Shown: piece by piece, positions 1 through 10,660 of the stretch
Numbering within the stretch: the first letter of the stretch is position 1
Layout of the letters: the number at the start of each line of letters is the position of its first letter
Origin: Boesenbergia rotunda
Lineage: Eukaryota > Streptophyta > Magnoliopsida > Zingiberales > Zingiberaceae
Assembly: GCA_024364735.1 (NCBI GenBank)
Contig: JAGFNQ010006432.1
Coordinates: 39,320 to 103,319, forward strand
Direction: 5' to 3'
Length of the DNA stretch: 64,000 nucleotides
Program-made: the position numbers and the translations under genes
Notes under the pieces: generated by a model
Told to the model about the DNA's origin: nothing
Databases searched by the model: none
What the model saw: only the letters and a program-made list of their open reading frames with translations

Positions 1-1
1 C

Positions 2-1750
2 GCTCTTAAGATATGGAGGCATTATCTGTACGGAGCGCAGTGTCGAATTTATACAGACCACCAGAGTCTGCGATATTTCTTCACTCAGAAGGACCTGAAT
101 ATGAGACAACGCCGATGGCTTGAGTTGGTAAAAGACTATGACTGTGAGATCTTCTATCACCCAGGGAAGGCGAACAAGGTGGCCGATGCACTCAGCCGGA
201 AATCAAGTGCCACCTTGATGTCCATATCTAGATTATCCCGACCACTTGAACGAGAAATTATGAATTTTGGGGTTAAGGTCATCTCTGGGCGGCTTTCCAC
301 TATAACAATATCACTCGCCCTATGTGAGGACCTATTGGAAAAACAAAATGGTGATCTCAGTCTCCAGAAAATAAAAGAGGAGATCCGAGAAGGAAAGGGC
401 GAGGGTTTTCATATCGCCAAAGGGGGAGTATTATACCTTAGGGATCGTCTATGTATCCCTAATGACTCGGAGCTTCGAAGAAAAATACTGACGGAAGCTC
501 ACGAGACCCCTTACTCAATGCATCCAGGATCCACCAAGATGTATCAGGATCTGAAAGAGAGGTTCTGGTGGTCCGGTATGAAGAGGGATGTGGCTCAGTA
601 TGTTAGTACTTGCATGACTTGCCAGCGAGTGAAAGCGGAACACCAGCGACCCGGAGGAGTTCTCCAGCCACTAGCGATTCCGGAGTGGAAATGGGAAGAC
701 ATCTCTATGGATTTTATTTCGGGGCTTCCCAGGACTACAAATGGATATGATGCAATTTGGGTGATTGTGGACAGGCTGACAAAGTCTGCTCACTTCTTAG
801 CGATCAAGATGACTTACTCGATTGAGCAACTGGCTCAATTATATGTCAAGGAAGTAATTAGGCTTCATGGAGTTCCCAAGACCATCATCTCAGATAGGGA
901 TGGTCGCTTTACTTCACATTTTTGGGAATGCGTTCAGAAGTCTCTCGGCACTAAATTGCGATTTAGCACCGCCTTTCACCCTCAGACGGACGGCCAAACG
1001 GAACGGGTGAATCAGATATTGGAAGATATGTTGAGAGCTTGTGCCTTGGATTTCAAGGGAAGTTGGTGTCGATATCTATGCTTGGCGGAATTCGCTTACA
1101 ATAATAGCTACCAAGCTACTATCAGAATGGCACCTTATGAAGCCTTGTATGGGAGGAGATGTAGGTCTCCGATTTGTTGGTACGAGGGTGGTGAAAAGAA
1201 GAAAATGGGGCTCACAACGGAGGTGATCGATAGCGCCACCCGGGCTATACAGACTATTCGACAAAGTATAGAGACTGCTCAGAGCCGGCAGAAGAGTTAT
1301 GCCGATGTCCGGCGTAGACCACTGGAATTTAATGCTGGAGATTGGGTATTTCTCAAAGTGGCTCCTATGAAGGGAGTGACCAGATTTGGGAAGAAAGGAA
1401 AATTAAGTCCGCGCTATGTGGGGCCGTACCTGATTCTGAAAAGAGTCGGTAAGGTGGCATATGAGCTTGAGCTACCTCCAGAGATGTCAGCTATCCATAA
1501 CGTATTCCATGTGTCCCTGCTGAAAAAGTGTATCCCAAATATGGACCAAGTGATCGAGCCACAGACGGTGCAAGTGCAAGAGGACCTAAGCTATGAGAGC
1601 AGACCCATCCAGATTTTGGACAGGGAAATTAAGAAGCTGAGGAGTAAGGAAGTGCCCTTAGTCAAGGTCCTATGGCAAAGTCAACGGTTCGAAGAAGCTA
1701 CCTGGGAGCGCGAGGACGAGATGAGGCGCAAGTACCCGGAGTTATTCTAA
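2..1750 (+). CDS. pol end: RNase H tail, integrase, chromodomain (partial)
   Basis: The frame is open from base 2 to the stop at 1748-1750, so the true start is upstream of the window and the ATG at 101 is internal. Bases 2-200 encode the end of RNase H, including YTDHQSL and HPGKANKVADALSRK. The integrase zinc finger has H near base 521 and paired Cys codons at 611 and 620. The catalytic triad is visible: Asp at 710 (MDF), Asp at 893 (SDRDGRF) and Glu at 1001 (QTERVNQ), with the usual 35-residue gap between the last two. A GPY/F-like module follows near 1410-1530. The last 60 codons form a chromodomain with several aromatic residues, which in chromoviruses directs integration to marked chromatin. 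There are no stops or frameshifts, so this copy is young. Confidence 0.92.
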   Translation, partial: ALKIWRHYLYGAQCRIYTDHQSLRYFFTQKDLNMRQRRWLELVKDYDCEIFYHPGKANKVADALSRKSSATLMSISRLSRPLEREIMNFGVKVISGRLSTITISLALCEDLLEKQNGDLSLQKIKEEIREGKGEGFHIAKGGVLYLRDRLCIPNDSELRRKILTEAHETPYSMHPGSTKMYQDLKERFWWSGMKRDVAQYVSTCMTCQRVKAEHQRPGGVLQPLAIPEWKWEDISMDFISGLPRTTNGYDAIWVIVDRLTKSAHFLAIKMTYSIEQLAQLYVKEVIRLHGVPKTIISDRDGRFTSHFWECVQKSLGTKLRFSTAFHPQTDGQTERVNQILEDMLRACALDFKGSWCRYLCLAEFAYNNSYQATIRMAPYEALYGRRCRSPICWYEGGEKKKMGLTTEVIDSATRAIQTIRQSIETAQSRQKSYADVRRRPLEFNAGDWVFLKVAPMKGVTRFGKKGKLSPRYVGPYLILKRVGKVAYELELPPEMSAIHNVFHVSLLKKCIPNMDQVIEPQTVQVQEDLSYESRPIQILDREIKKLRSKEVPLVKVLWQSQRFEEATWEREDEMRRKYPELF

Positions 1751-1770
1751 GTTTGAGGACGAACTTTCAC

Positions 1771-1784
1771 GAGGTATGGGGGAT
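1771..1784 (+). other. polypurine tract of Z1
   Basis: A purine-rich run (GAGGTATGGGGGAT) sits immediately before the LTR terminal TG at 1785, where plus-strand DNA synthesis of an LTR element starts. Z2 has the matching tract at 5697-5710. Confidence 0.7.
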
Positions 1785-2130
1785 TGTAACGACCCAGAAA
1801 ATTCTCTTAATAGTTTTTTAAAATATTAAGCATGTTTAAATAATTTTCCAAGGGACCTAGAAATATTAAGGAGAATTAGGTCTAGAAAATCTATGTTTTC
1901 TCATTTAAATTGAGAAAACTAAGTACCAATGAGCTTTAAATGGGCTCCGAAAATGGGTATTAATTAGGTAAAAATTAATATAAATTAGGTAAAATTAATA
2001 TAAATGTAAAAGAATTTTATTTAGGAATATTGGCATAATTATGGGTGATTTTAGGGGGATTTTCGGAATTTAGGAAATAAAAATAATAAAATAAATGAAA
2101 TAAAAATAAAATAAAAATAAAGGTGCATGA

Positions 2131-2190
2131 GCCAAGGATTGAACCTTGGACCTCTTGTACAACCATGTAAGCCTTAACCAACTCACCTAG
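2131..2190 (-). other. tRNA-like segment (A and B box) in Z1 LTR
   Basis: On the minus strand there is an A-box-like TAGGTGAGTTGG (2189-2178) and a perfect B box GGTTCAATCC (2146-2137), followed by the pairing tail of a T arm. Spacing fits a tRNA or tRNA-derived SINE. I cannot fold a full cloverleaf with confidence, so this is a tRNA-like relic and not a functional tRNA gene. It lies about 100 bp upstream of the LTR TATA region, in the opposite direction. Confidence 0.5.
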
Positions 2191-2639
2191 AAAGGGATTT
2201 CTATGAGGAAATGAAATGGATATAAGTTAAGATTAAGAAGAAGATGAAGAGTCATGGAGAGACTCTTCATTTACCTCTTTAATGGATGATAAATAGGGGG
2301 GTTTGGGAGTTTCATTCTCTCTTCTTTCAATTGCATTTCCTCCTCTCTTCCTCCCTCATTCTAGCCGACCACTCCTAGAGGGTTTTCACCTTGGAAAAGC
2401 TTCCTCCAAGGTTCCATCTCCTAGATCTAAAGTCTCTTCCAAGGATACAAGGACAAGGGTGTTCAAGGGTCCAAAGATCTTACCATTTTCTTCTCTTCCA
2501 AGGTTCGAAAAATCAAGAAACCCAAGGTAAGACTCCCTCACCTGTGGTATAATAGTTCCCTATGATTTTTATGATTTTTAGTATGATATATAGTGGTTGG
2601 TTTTCGAATTGGATGTTGAAAGGAAAGAAAACCGAGACC

Positions 2640-3160
2640 CTCATGTTTAAGGGTTTCGGCCACCATGATTTACAGGTCTATAATTATGCTAAAAATCATG
2701 ATAATGTTATTTAATGTTCCCTTATGATTTTTAGAGGTTAAGTATAATTTTTGGGAATTTTTGGAGTACCCTAGGACAACCTAGGGTTTCGGCCAACATG
2801 AAAGAAACAAAACTAAGAACCCTAAGTTTAAGGGTTTCAGCCACCATGATTTAGAGGTCTATAATTATGCTAAAAATCATGATAATGTTATTTAATGTTC
2901 CTTTATGATGTGTAGAGGTTAAGTATAATTTTTGGAAATTTTTGGAGTACCCTAGGACACCCTAGGGTTTCGGCCAACATGAAAGAAACAAAACTAAGAA
3001 CCCTAAGTTTAAGGGTTTCGGTCACCATGATTTAAAGGTCTATAATTAAGCCAAAAATCATGATAATGTTAATTTATGTTCCCTTATGATGTGTGGAGGT
3101 TAAGTATAAATTCTGGAAATTTTTGGATTACCCTAGAGACCCCATATGTTTCGGCCAACC
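2640..3160 (+). repeat. tandem repeat of about 181 bp, three copies
   Basis: Three head-to-tail copies each start near AGGGTTTCGGCCACCATGA (about 2650, 2832, 3013) and contain a TTTTTGGAGTACCCTAGGA segment. V carries four copies of the same unit on the other strand at 38670-39400. Z2 has single diverged copies near 6530-6680. Confidence 0.8.
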
Positions 3161-4103
3161 TCAAGGGCCCAAGTTGAGCCTTTAACTTCAAGTATATGTT
3201 TATGTGTTTCCATGATAAGTATGATAAGTATATGTTCAGGATATGAATGATGCCATGATAAGAATGATAGGGTTATGATCACGATAAAAATGATGCTATG
3301 ATATGTTAGGTTCATGATATGAAAATGATGCCATGTTAAGTATGTTATGTTTATGTTTAAGAATGAAAATGATGCCATGTTAAGAATGAAAATGATGACA
3401 TGTCTAAAAAAATGAAAGTGAAGAATGAAGTTAAGGTTCATGCCTTTAAGGCATAATGATGATGTTAAGTATGATGAATGAATGAATATGCTATGAATGA
3501 TGATGAATGAAAGATGATGCTTATGTCTTTAAGGCATAAATATGCTAAGACGGCACGGTCGATGGTTGACGGTACGACGGTCATGAGGACCGGTAAATGG
3601 GCCGGTAGACGGGCCGAGCCGTAACAAGTTATGCTATGTTAAAGATGCCATGAATGCCATATGAATGATGAAGCATGAAAAGTATTTTACTTTATGTATG
3701 GGCTTGTACCGGACCGAAGTATGGGTCCAAGGGATGGGCACCTTAAGAACGCCCCGGTTTTGGACTACCGTAGCTGTCCACGGTTCTGGCACTACCGGAG
3801 CTGTGCAACAGGGATGGACACCTTAAGAAAGCCTCGGTTCGGGGACTACCGACTATGCTGTCCTTACCCTAGTAGGTTGGGGCTCGCGACCTCGAACTTG
3901 CTAGGGATGCGCGCAATGATGTATGCATGTGGTACAAGCCGGGGACCCCAAATGATGTTATGATGATTATGTTTAAGCAATGAAAAGTATGTTTTAAAAG
4001 TTAAGCATCCTTATGTATATGCATTCCACTCATGCATCCATTCATGTTATGCATTATGCTATATTGATAAGATTTTATGCTTACGTTTCATGTTAAGAAG
4101 TAT

Positions 4104-4380
4104 GCATGAGAATGAATGAATTATGTCATGCTTAGAATGTTCACTATGTTTATGATTTATGCCATGAATTATGTCATGCTTAGAATGTTCACTATGTTTA
4201 TGATTTATGCCTTGAATTATGCCATGCTTAGAATGTTCACTATGTTTATGATTCATGCCATGAATTATGCCATGCTTAGAATGGTCACTATGTTTACGAT
4301 ATGCCATGAATTATGCCATGCTTAGAATGTTCACTATGTTTGTGAATTGTGCCATGAGAATGAATGAATTATGTCATGCT
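4104..4380 (+). repeat. 48-bp tandem repeat, about five copies
   Basis: The unit contains TGCTTAGAATGTTCACTATG and recurs every 48 bases. As 48 is divisible by three, both strands show spurious open frames with a 16-residue period. These are not proteins. Confidence 0.85.
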
Positions 4381-4933
4381 TAGAATGTCTATGATGTTTA
4401 TGTTTATGCCATGTATCATGCCATACTTAGAATGTTACTATGTTTATGTTCATGCCATGCTATGTATACGATAAGTGATGCAAGATGTTATGTTCTAAGT
4501 AGAGCACCAAGTATGTTAATGTTTTATGTGCTCATTATGAGATGATGAATGATGGATGGTTTTGTGAGTAGGAAAGAGTCTTACTAAGCCTGTGTGCTTA
4601 TAGTCTTATTTCCTTATACCGCAGATCATTCAAGGGGATAATGAAGGAAGCAGCAGGAGGGCAAGAACGCATGTGTAACGTAGTGACTTGGCCCAGGAAC
4701 TATATGTTTACTTATGTGTTTGAATAATGACTTATGGAACCTTATGATATGATGTTATGTGAGACATGATAGGATTCTTAAGTTCAAAGTTAATATGCTA
4801 AGGTTCCCATGTCAATAAGTTAAGAATGGTAACAGGGCATGTATAAGTTAAGTTATTCCGCTGCCTTATGATGTCTACATGCCCTAAGCATGTTAACGTA
4901 ACGCCGCTTAGGAAAAAAAAAGCGGGCGTTACA

Positions 4934-5676
4934 ATCAAATACTAGAAGATATGTTGAGAGCTTGTGCCCTGGATTTCAAAGGAAGCTGGTGTCGATATCT
5001 ATGTTTAGCGGAATTCGCATACAATAATAGCTACCAAGCTACTATTGGAATGGCACCTTATGAAGCATTGTATGGGAGGAGATGTAGGTCTCCGATCTGT
5101 TGGTATGAGGGGGGGGGGTGAAAAGAAGGAAATGGGGCTCCAACGGATGTCATAGACAGCACCACCCGAGCTATACAGAATATTCGACAACAGATAGAAA
5201 CTGCTCAGAGCCGACAGAAGAGTTACGCCGATGTTCGGCGTAGACCACTGGAATTTAGTGTCGGAGATTGGGTGTTTCTCAAAGTGGCTCCTATGAAGGG
5301 GGTGACAAGATTTGAGAGGAAAGGAAAACTAAGTCCGCGCTATGTTGGGCCATACCTGATTCTGAAAAGAGTCAATAAAGTGGCATATGAGTTAGAGCTG
5401 CCTCCAGAGATGTCAGCTATCCATAATGTATTCCATGTGTCCCTGCTTAAAAAGTGTATCCTAAATATGGACCAAGTGATCGAGCCGCAGACAGTACAAG
5501 TGCAAGAGGACCTAAGTTATGAGAGCAGACCCATCCAGATTTTGGATAGGGAGGTTAAGAAACTGAGGAGTAAGGAGGTACCCTTAGTCCAAGTCCTATG
5601 GCAAAGTCAACGGTTCGAGGAAGCTACCTGGGAACGCGAGGACGAGATGAGGCGCAAGTACCCGGAGTTGTTCTAA
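4934..5676 (+). pseudogene. integrase end and chromodomain of Z2, frameshifted
   Basis: The first codons match the Z1 integrase just after its catalytic Glu. The frame is lost near 5108-5140: a GGTGG stretch has become a run of G, and one base is missing in the following CTCCAACGG. From 5272 the frame reopens to the stop at 5674-5676 and encodes the GPY/F-like module and the chromodomain, ending in YPELF as in Z1. No active site remains here because the catalytic part lies left of Z1, beyond the window. Confidence 0.85.
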
Positions 5677-5710
5677 GTTCGAGGACGAACTTTCACGAGG
5701 TATAGGGGAT

Positions 5711-8700
5711 TGTAACGACCCGGAAAATTCTCTTAATATTTCCTTAAAATATTAAGCATGTCTAGATAATTTTCTGAGGAACCTAGAAATATTAATGCGA
5801 ACTTTGGCCTAGAAAATCCATGTTTTCTCATTTAAATTGGGAAAAAGGGCACTAATGGGCCTTATATCGGCTTTTTAGTACCATAATGATTGGTGGATTT
5901 TAGGTGAAAATTTATATAAATATAAAGGGATTTTAATGAGAAATATTAACATAATTATGTGGGAATTTTTAAGAGATTTTCGAAAATACTAGGAAAATAA
6001 AAGAAAATAAGTGGGAAAAAATTGTGCATCTACCAAGGATTGAACCTTAGACCTCTTGTACAACCATGTATGCTCTAACCAACTCACCTAGCAAGGGAAT
6101 GTTATGAGGGAATGAAGTGGATATTGGTTAAGGCTTAGAAGAAGATGAAGGGTCATGGAGAGACTCTTCATTTACCTCCTTAATGGGTTATAAAGAGTAC
6201 CTCTTCTTTCCATCACTTGGCATTTTCTTCCTCCTCCTTCCCTCATCCTAGCCGAACACCACAAGGAGAGTTTCCCTTGGAAAAACTCCACAAGAAGGTC
6301 TCATCTCTAAGATCTAAGGGTTTTCCAAGGATACAAGGACAAGGGGGTTCAAGGGTCCAAAGATCTTACCATTTCCTTCTCTTTTAAGGTTTAAAAATCA
6401 AGATCAACCAAGGTAAGACTCCCTCACCTGTGGTATAATAGTTCCTTATGTTTTTAGCATGATATAGTGGTTGATTTTGGGATTTGATGTTAAAAGAAAC
6501 AAAGAAAGAAAACCAAGAACGCTGGGATATCCCATGGGTTTCGGCCACTAGAAGTTTAGGGTCAAAGATGATGCTAAAAATCTTTATAATGTTGTTTAAT
6601 GTTCTCTTATGATGTTTAGAGATTAAATATAATTTTTGGGAATTTTTGGGGTACCCTAGAATACCCTAGGGTTTCGGCCAACATCAAGAACCCATGTGTA
6701 GGGTTGGGTTTAAAACCTCAAGTATATGTTTTATGTTTTATCATGATATAAGGGATATGGAGGGTGTTTATGTGAATGTTTCACATGGCCTAGAGACCCT
6801 ATAGGTTTCGGCCAAGTACCCTAATAGGGTGGAAGGTTAGGACTTATTTCAAGTAAGGGCCCCAATGGCCCTATGGTAAGGTATGGTTGGTGTTTAAGCA
6901 ATTGATTTGGGGTTTTAATGGAATTTCTCCATGCCCCCATGGCCTTGAAGTTTCGGCCAAGAGCAAGACTAGGGTTAAAGGATTAGGGTTGGTCTTAAGT
7001 ATGAACTCAAATGTTTCCTATGGCCTAGTATGAATGTAGGAGATGTTGTTTGGGAAGTTAGGTGAAGTTTCATGGACCTAGGGTTTCCTTGGGGCTTTCG
7101 GCCAAGGATCTAACCTAGGGCTAGGGTTGGGTTAAACCTACCAAGATGCTTGGGTATAGGTTATTAAGATGTATGTTTAAGTAAGGTGGAAGAATTCTAT
7201 GTTAACCAAACCCCTAGTTTATATGTCATGAAATATATGTTAAAAATGTTCAGACATGTGCCATGATTTATGAATGACATGTATGTATGCCATGATTTAT
7301 GAATGATATGTATGTATGCCATGTCTTATGAATGATACGTATGTATGCCATGTTTTATGAATAATCTGTATGTATGCCATGCTTTATGAATGAGGTGTAC
7401 ATATGCCATGTCTAAGAATGAAAATGATGAATGAAGTTTAAGTATGATGAATGAATGAATATGCTATGATTGATGATGCCTTTAAGGCATAACGATGATG
7501 TTAAATATGATGAATGAATGAATATGCTATGAATGATGATGAATGAGAAAGCATGTGAAAGCATTTTATTTTATTTTATGGGCTTATACCGGACCTAAGT
7601 AAGGTCCACGGTTCTGGACTACCGATGAAGCTGTCCACGGTTCGGGACTACCGATGAAGCTGTCCTTACGGTTCGGGACTACCGATGAAGCTGTCCTTAC
7701 CCTAGTAGGTCGAGATTAGCTACCTCGTATTTACTTAGGGATGCGCGCATATGATGAATGAATGTGATACAAGCCAGGCCCAATGAATGTTATGATTATG
7801 TTAAAGTATTTAAAAGCACGTTTTCAAAGATTAAGCATCCTTATATATATATATATATGCAATTGCCACATGCATCCATCCATGTTATGCATTATATTTA
7901 TGATAAGAATATTATGCAAAGAAAATTTATGCAAGGTATGTTTATGCCATGATTTATTTATGTTTATGCTAAGTTAAAATGCCATGATTTATTTATGTTT
8001 ATGCTAAGTTAAAATGCCATGATTTATTTATGTTTATGCTAGTTTAGGATGCCATGATTTATTTATGTCTATGCTAGTTTAGGATGCCATGATTTATTTA
8101 TGTTTATGCTAAGTTAAAATGCCATGATTTTATTTATGTTAATGCTAGTTTAGGATGCCATGATTTATTTATGTCTATGCTAGTTTAGGATGCCATGATT
8201 TATTTATGTTTATGCTAGTTTAGGATGCCATGATTTAATTATGTTTATGCTAAGATAGGATGCCATGATTTTATTTATGTTCACGCTAGTAATGATGCCA
8301 TGATTTAATTACGTTGTGCTAAGATAGGATGCCATGATTTTATTTAGGTCCATGCTAAGAAAGTTTATGAGGTTATGTTGATTATGTTTATGTCTATGCC
8401 AAGTATTATGCCATGTTATGAATGTTTACGATGTTGATGTCTATGCCAAGTATTATGCCATGCCATGAATGTTTTATGGTTATGTTTATGCCATGCTACG
8501 AATGTGATTAAGTTATGTTCATGCCATGACGAATGTATGCTAAGTGATGAAAGACTTATGTTCTAAGTAAAGCACTAAGTATGTTAATGTCTTATGTGCT
8601 CATGATTAAATGATGAATGGTTTTAGTGAGTAGGAAAGAGTCTTACTAAGCCTGTGTGCTTATAGTCTTATTTTCCTTATACGGCAGATCACGCAAGGGG

Positions 8701-9054
8701 ACAGTAAGGAAGCAGCAGGAGGGCCTTAAAGCATGTGTGTGATAGTGACTTGGCCAAGAGACCATATGTTTGCTCGTCTTATGATAGAACTTTACCTTTA
8801 CTATTAAGTACTTGAATGTGACTCTATGACATGATGCTACAGTATGACATGATGCTAAGTATGACATGATGCTATAGTATGACATGATGCTAAGTATAAA
8901 ATTAAGCCAAGTTCCCATGTTATGATGCTAGGAATAGTAGTAAGTGCATGTAGGTGTAAGTTTAAAGGTTTTCGCTGCATTATGATGTCTACATGCCCTA
9001 AGTATGTTAACGTAACGCCGCTTTATGAAAAGAAAAAAAAAAACGGGCGTTACA
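5711..9054 (+). repeat. 3' LTR of Z2 (Tekay type)
   Basis: TG...CA ends match the Z1 LTR. The antisense tRNA-like A and B boxes are at 6079-6090 and 6037-6046, TATAAAG at 6189-6195, the 5' splice-like site at 6413, and the TACTAAG box and acceptor near 8645-8687. Interior repeats differ from Z1: a unit of about 30 bp at 7245-7400, a 35-bp unit with GGTTCGGGACTACCGATGAA at 7610-7700, and a 35-bp unit with TGCCATGATTTATTTATG at 7945-8340 (about eleven copies). No gene is present. Confidence 0.88.
6413..8687 (+). other. putative leader intron inside Z2 LTR
   Basis: The 5' site AAG|GTAAGACTCC and the 3' site TTCCTTATACGGCAG match those of the Z1 LTR, with CTTACTAAGC about 40 bases before the acceptor. 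A TATA box (6189-6195) lies about 220 bases before the donor. Predicted from shared signals only. Confidence 0.5.
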
Positions 9055-9779
9055 CCACTCCCATGGCTACAAACACAAGATTAGACAATGATGAGATGGT
9101 AAACCTGTGGATCTAACTCAATATCGAAGCATGATAGGTAGTTTGCTATACCTCACAGCCAGCCGACCTAATATACTTTTTGCTGTGGGTATGTGAGCTA
9201 GGTATCAAGTCTGTGCCAAGGAATCTCATCTAATTGCGGTTAAACAAATTTTGAGGTACCTTAAAGGCACAATTGTGTTGGTCTATGGTACCCCCGTACC
9301 AAATCGTTCGACCTAATTGGTTACACCGATTCCAACTATGCTGGATGCAAGTTGGATCGGAAAAGCACGAGTGGGGTTGCCAATTTTTAGGATCATCTTT
9401 AGTTAGTTGGTCAAGTCGGAAGCAACACTGTGTTGCTCTCTCCACGACCGAGGCAGAATATATTGCTATGGGAGAGAGCATCTCGCAATTGTTGTGGATG
9501 ATACATACTCTAGAGGACTATAGATTAAGCTACAAGGGAGTGCAAGTGTTGTGTGACAACAATAGCACAATTAACCTAACCAAGAATCCGGTCCATCATT
9601 CTAGGACTAAACATATTGAAGTGCGTCACCACTTCATTAGGGATCATGTTGCTAGAGGAGATGTTGTACTCTCATATGTAGAGTCCAAATCAAATCTAGC
9701 AGACATTTTCACTAAACCACTCCCCGAAAATGAGTTTAGCTTCTTAAGAAGGGAGTTGGGAATGTGTCGCAATTCATAG
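9055..9779 (+). pseudogene. copia RT end and RNase H of Y
   Basis: The first codons match the RT region before the copia motif SLLYLTASRPD of relatives A and B (compare 60500-60570), with several stops and frame changes up to about 9380. From there one frame runs to the stop at 9777-9779 and encodes RNase H, including CQFLGSSLVSWSSRKQ, STTEAEYIAMGE, a CDNNSTINL box and the terminal ADIFTKPLPE block. The RT catalytic box lies left of the Z2 insertion. The protein is not functional. Confidence 0.88.
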
Positions 9780-10311
9780 ACATCAAAATGCATTCAAAAC
9801 CCTTGATGATCATTTCAAATTGTTGGGCGATAATTGGGTAACTTGGGGACATTCACACAAACTATAAGGTTTACCAAAACGTTTTTGTTTGCTAGATATG
9901 GGGTGAGATGCTAGGATCAACTAAATTTCTCGAAATGTCGATGCATCCCTTGAGAAATTTGGTTGACTAGATAAAAATCACTACGGTGACCAAGTATGGG
10001 GAAAACCAATGCATAACACATGTGTACTTGGCTCTATGATCATACTTGGACATTCCAATCAAGGAAACTTGATTGGAAACTTGAATTTGATACAAACTTG
10101 GTTGAAATTGAGTGGTTGTTTGTTGATTGAGTTTGACTCCACTTGAGTGGAGCAATGTGATTGTTAAACCCATTAGGACCTTTGATCCTTGTTCAGGAAT
10201 CAATTTTAGTCAAGGGATCACTTCCAAGATCGATAATCTTCATCAGATATTATCGAAATTGTTTGGAAGTCTAAAACTGAAAGTTTCAAATCGTATCAGG
10301 AATTTCAGGAA
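9780..10311 (+). other. noncoding post-pol region of Y
   Basis: Between the RNase H stop and the palindrome array I see no frame with recognisable similarity. The DNA is ordinary AT-rich spacer with a few direct repeats such as CTTGATTGGAAACTTGA near 10060. Confidence 0.5.
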
Positions 10312-10660
10312 GCCTGATCGGTCACCGGACCGATCAGGAGTATGTCTGATCGGTCCAATGGACCGATCCAGCTCCTGTACGAAAAATTGTCAAAACCCAC
10401 TGTGTTGCCCTGGATCGGTCCCCGGACCGATCTGGCACCCTGTGGTGATTGGTCCACAGACCGATCAGGGGGCTCACGGAAAAACCTCCAAACCTACTAT
10501 TCACCTCCTGATCGATCAGCCGATCGACCAGGAGCCTGCCTAATCGGTCACCCGACCGATCAAGACTAGGCCAGTCCGATCAGGCCGGAGCCTGATCGGT
10601 CTGGGCGCTCCCAGATCGAACGGTGATCTGTTCAATCACATTAAATTGCGGTTGGTGGAC
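10312..10660 (+). promoter_or_regulatory. palindrome array upstream of Y accessory gene
   Basis: At least six inverted pairs of the form GATCGGTC...GACCGATC, with short spacers, lie between 10312 and 10660. The motif is the one that fills the LTR of Y around its TATA box (16095-16735). Here it is internal, 280-620 bp before the ATG at 10937, followed by a CT-rich stretch like a 5' leader. No convincing TATA box is seen; TTAAATTG at about 10641 is the nearest candidate. Promoter role is inferred. Confidence 0.5.

Larger units (their letters stand above)
2527..4624 (+). other. putative leader intron inside Z1 LTR
   Basis: The 5' site reads CCAAG|GTAAGACT at 2527. The 3' site reads TTTCCTTATACCGCAG at 4624, with CTTACTAAGC about 40 bases upstream, like a branch site. 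The same three signals occur at matching places in LTRs Z2, V and G, while the interior varies greatly in length. This is a prediction from conserved signals only. Confidence 0.5.
1..4933 (+). mobile_element. Z1: Ty3 chromovirus (Tekay type), 3' part
   Basis: This is the right-hand part of a Ty3/gypsy chromovirus whose left part lies before the window. It shows an open pol end (RNase H tail, integrase, chromodomain), a polypurine tract and a 3149-bp LTR beginning TGTAACGACC and ending GGGCGTTACA. The sequence right of the LTR is integrase DNA of a second copy (Z2), starting at the codons matching about base 1009 of Z1. Z1 therefore inserted into the integrase of a relative. The matching target duplication would lie left of the window. 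Confidence 0.9.
1785..4933 (+). repeat. 3' LTR of Z1 (Tekay type)
   Basis: The LTR has TG...CA ends and long terminal similarity to Z2 (5711-9054) and inverted V (34643-40372). In order it holds an antisense tRNA-like segment (2131-2190), a weak TATA-like ATAAATA near 2290, a CT-rich leader, a consensus 5' splice site at 2527, three copies of a repeat of about 181 bp, a conserved block with TAGGGATGCGCGCA near 3902, 48-bp repeats, a TACTAAG box and acceptor near 4580-4624, and a unique end. It contains no genuine gene; its ORFs come from repeats. Confidence 0.9.
4934..9054 (+). mobile_element. Z2: Ty3 chromovirus (Tekay type), 3' part
   Basis: The right part of a second Tekay-type element begins mid-integrase at 4934, where Z1 inserted. 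It comprises the integrase end and chromodomain, a polypurine tract and a 3344-bp LTR. Right of its terminal CA at 9054 the sequence is reverse transcriptase of a copia element (Y), so Z2 itself inserted into Y. Confidence 0.88.

Noticed and set aside
4059..4325. Overlapping open frames on both strands with a 16-residue period
   Set aside because: They are the 48-bp LTR repeat read in frame; no start context, no homology, and the array is absent from the sister LTRs.
7945..8340. Regular 35-bp repeats that might look like a CRISPR array
   Set aside because: The units are contiguous and degenerate, without unique spacers, inside a plant retrotransposon LTR.
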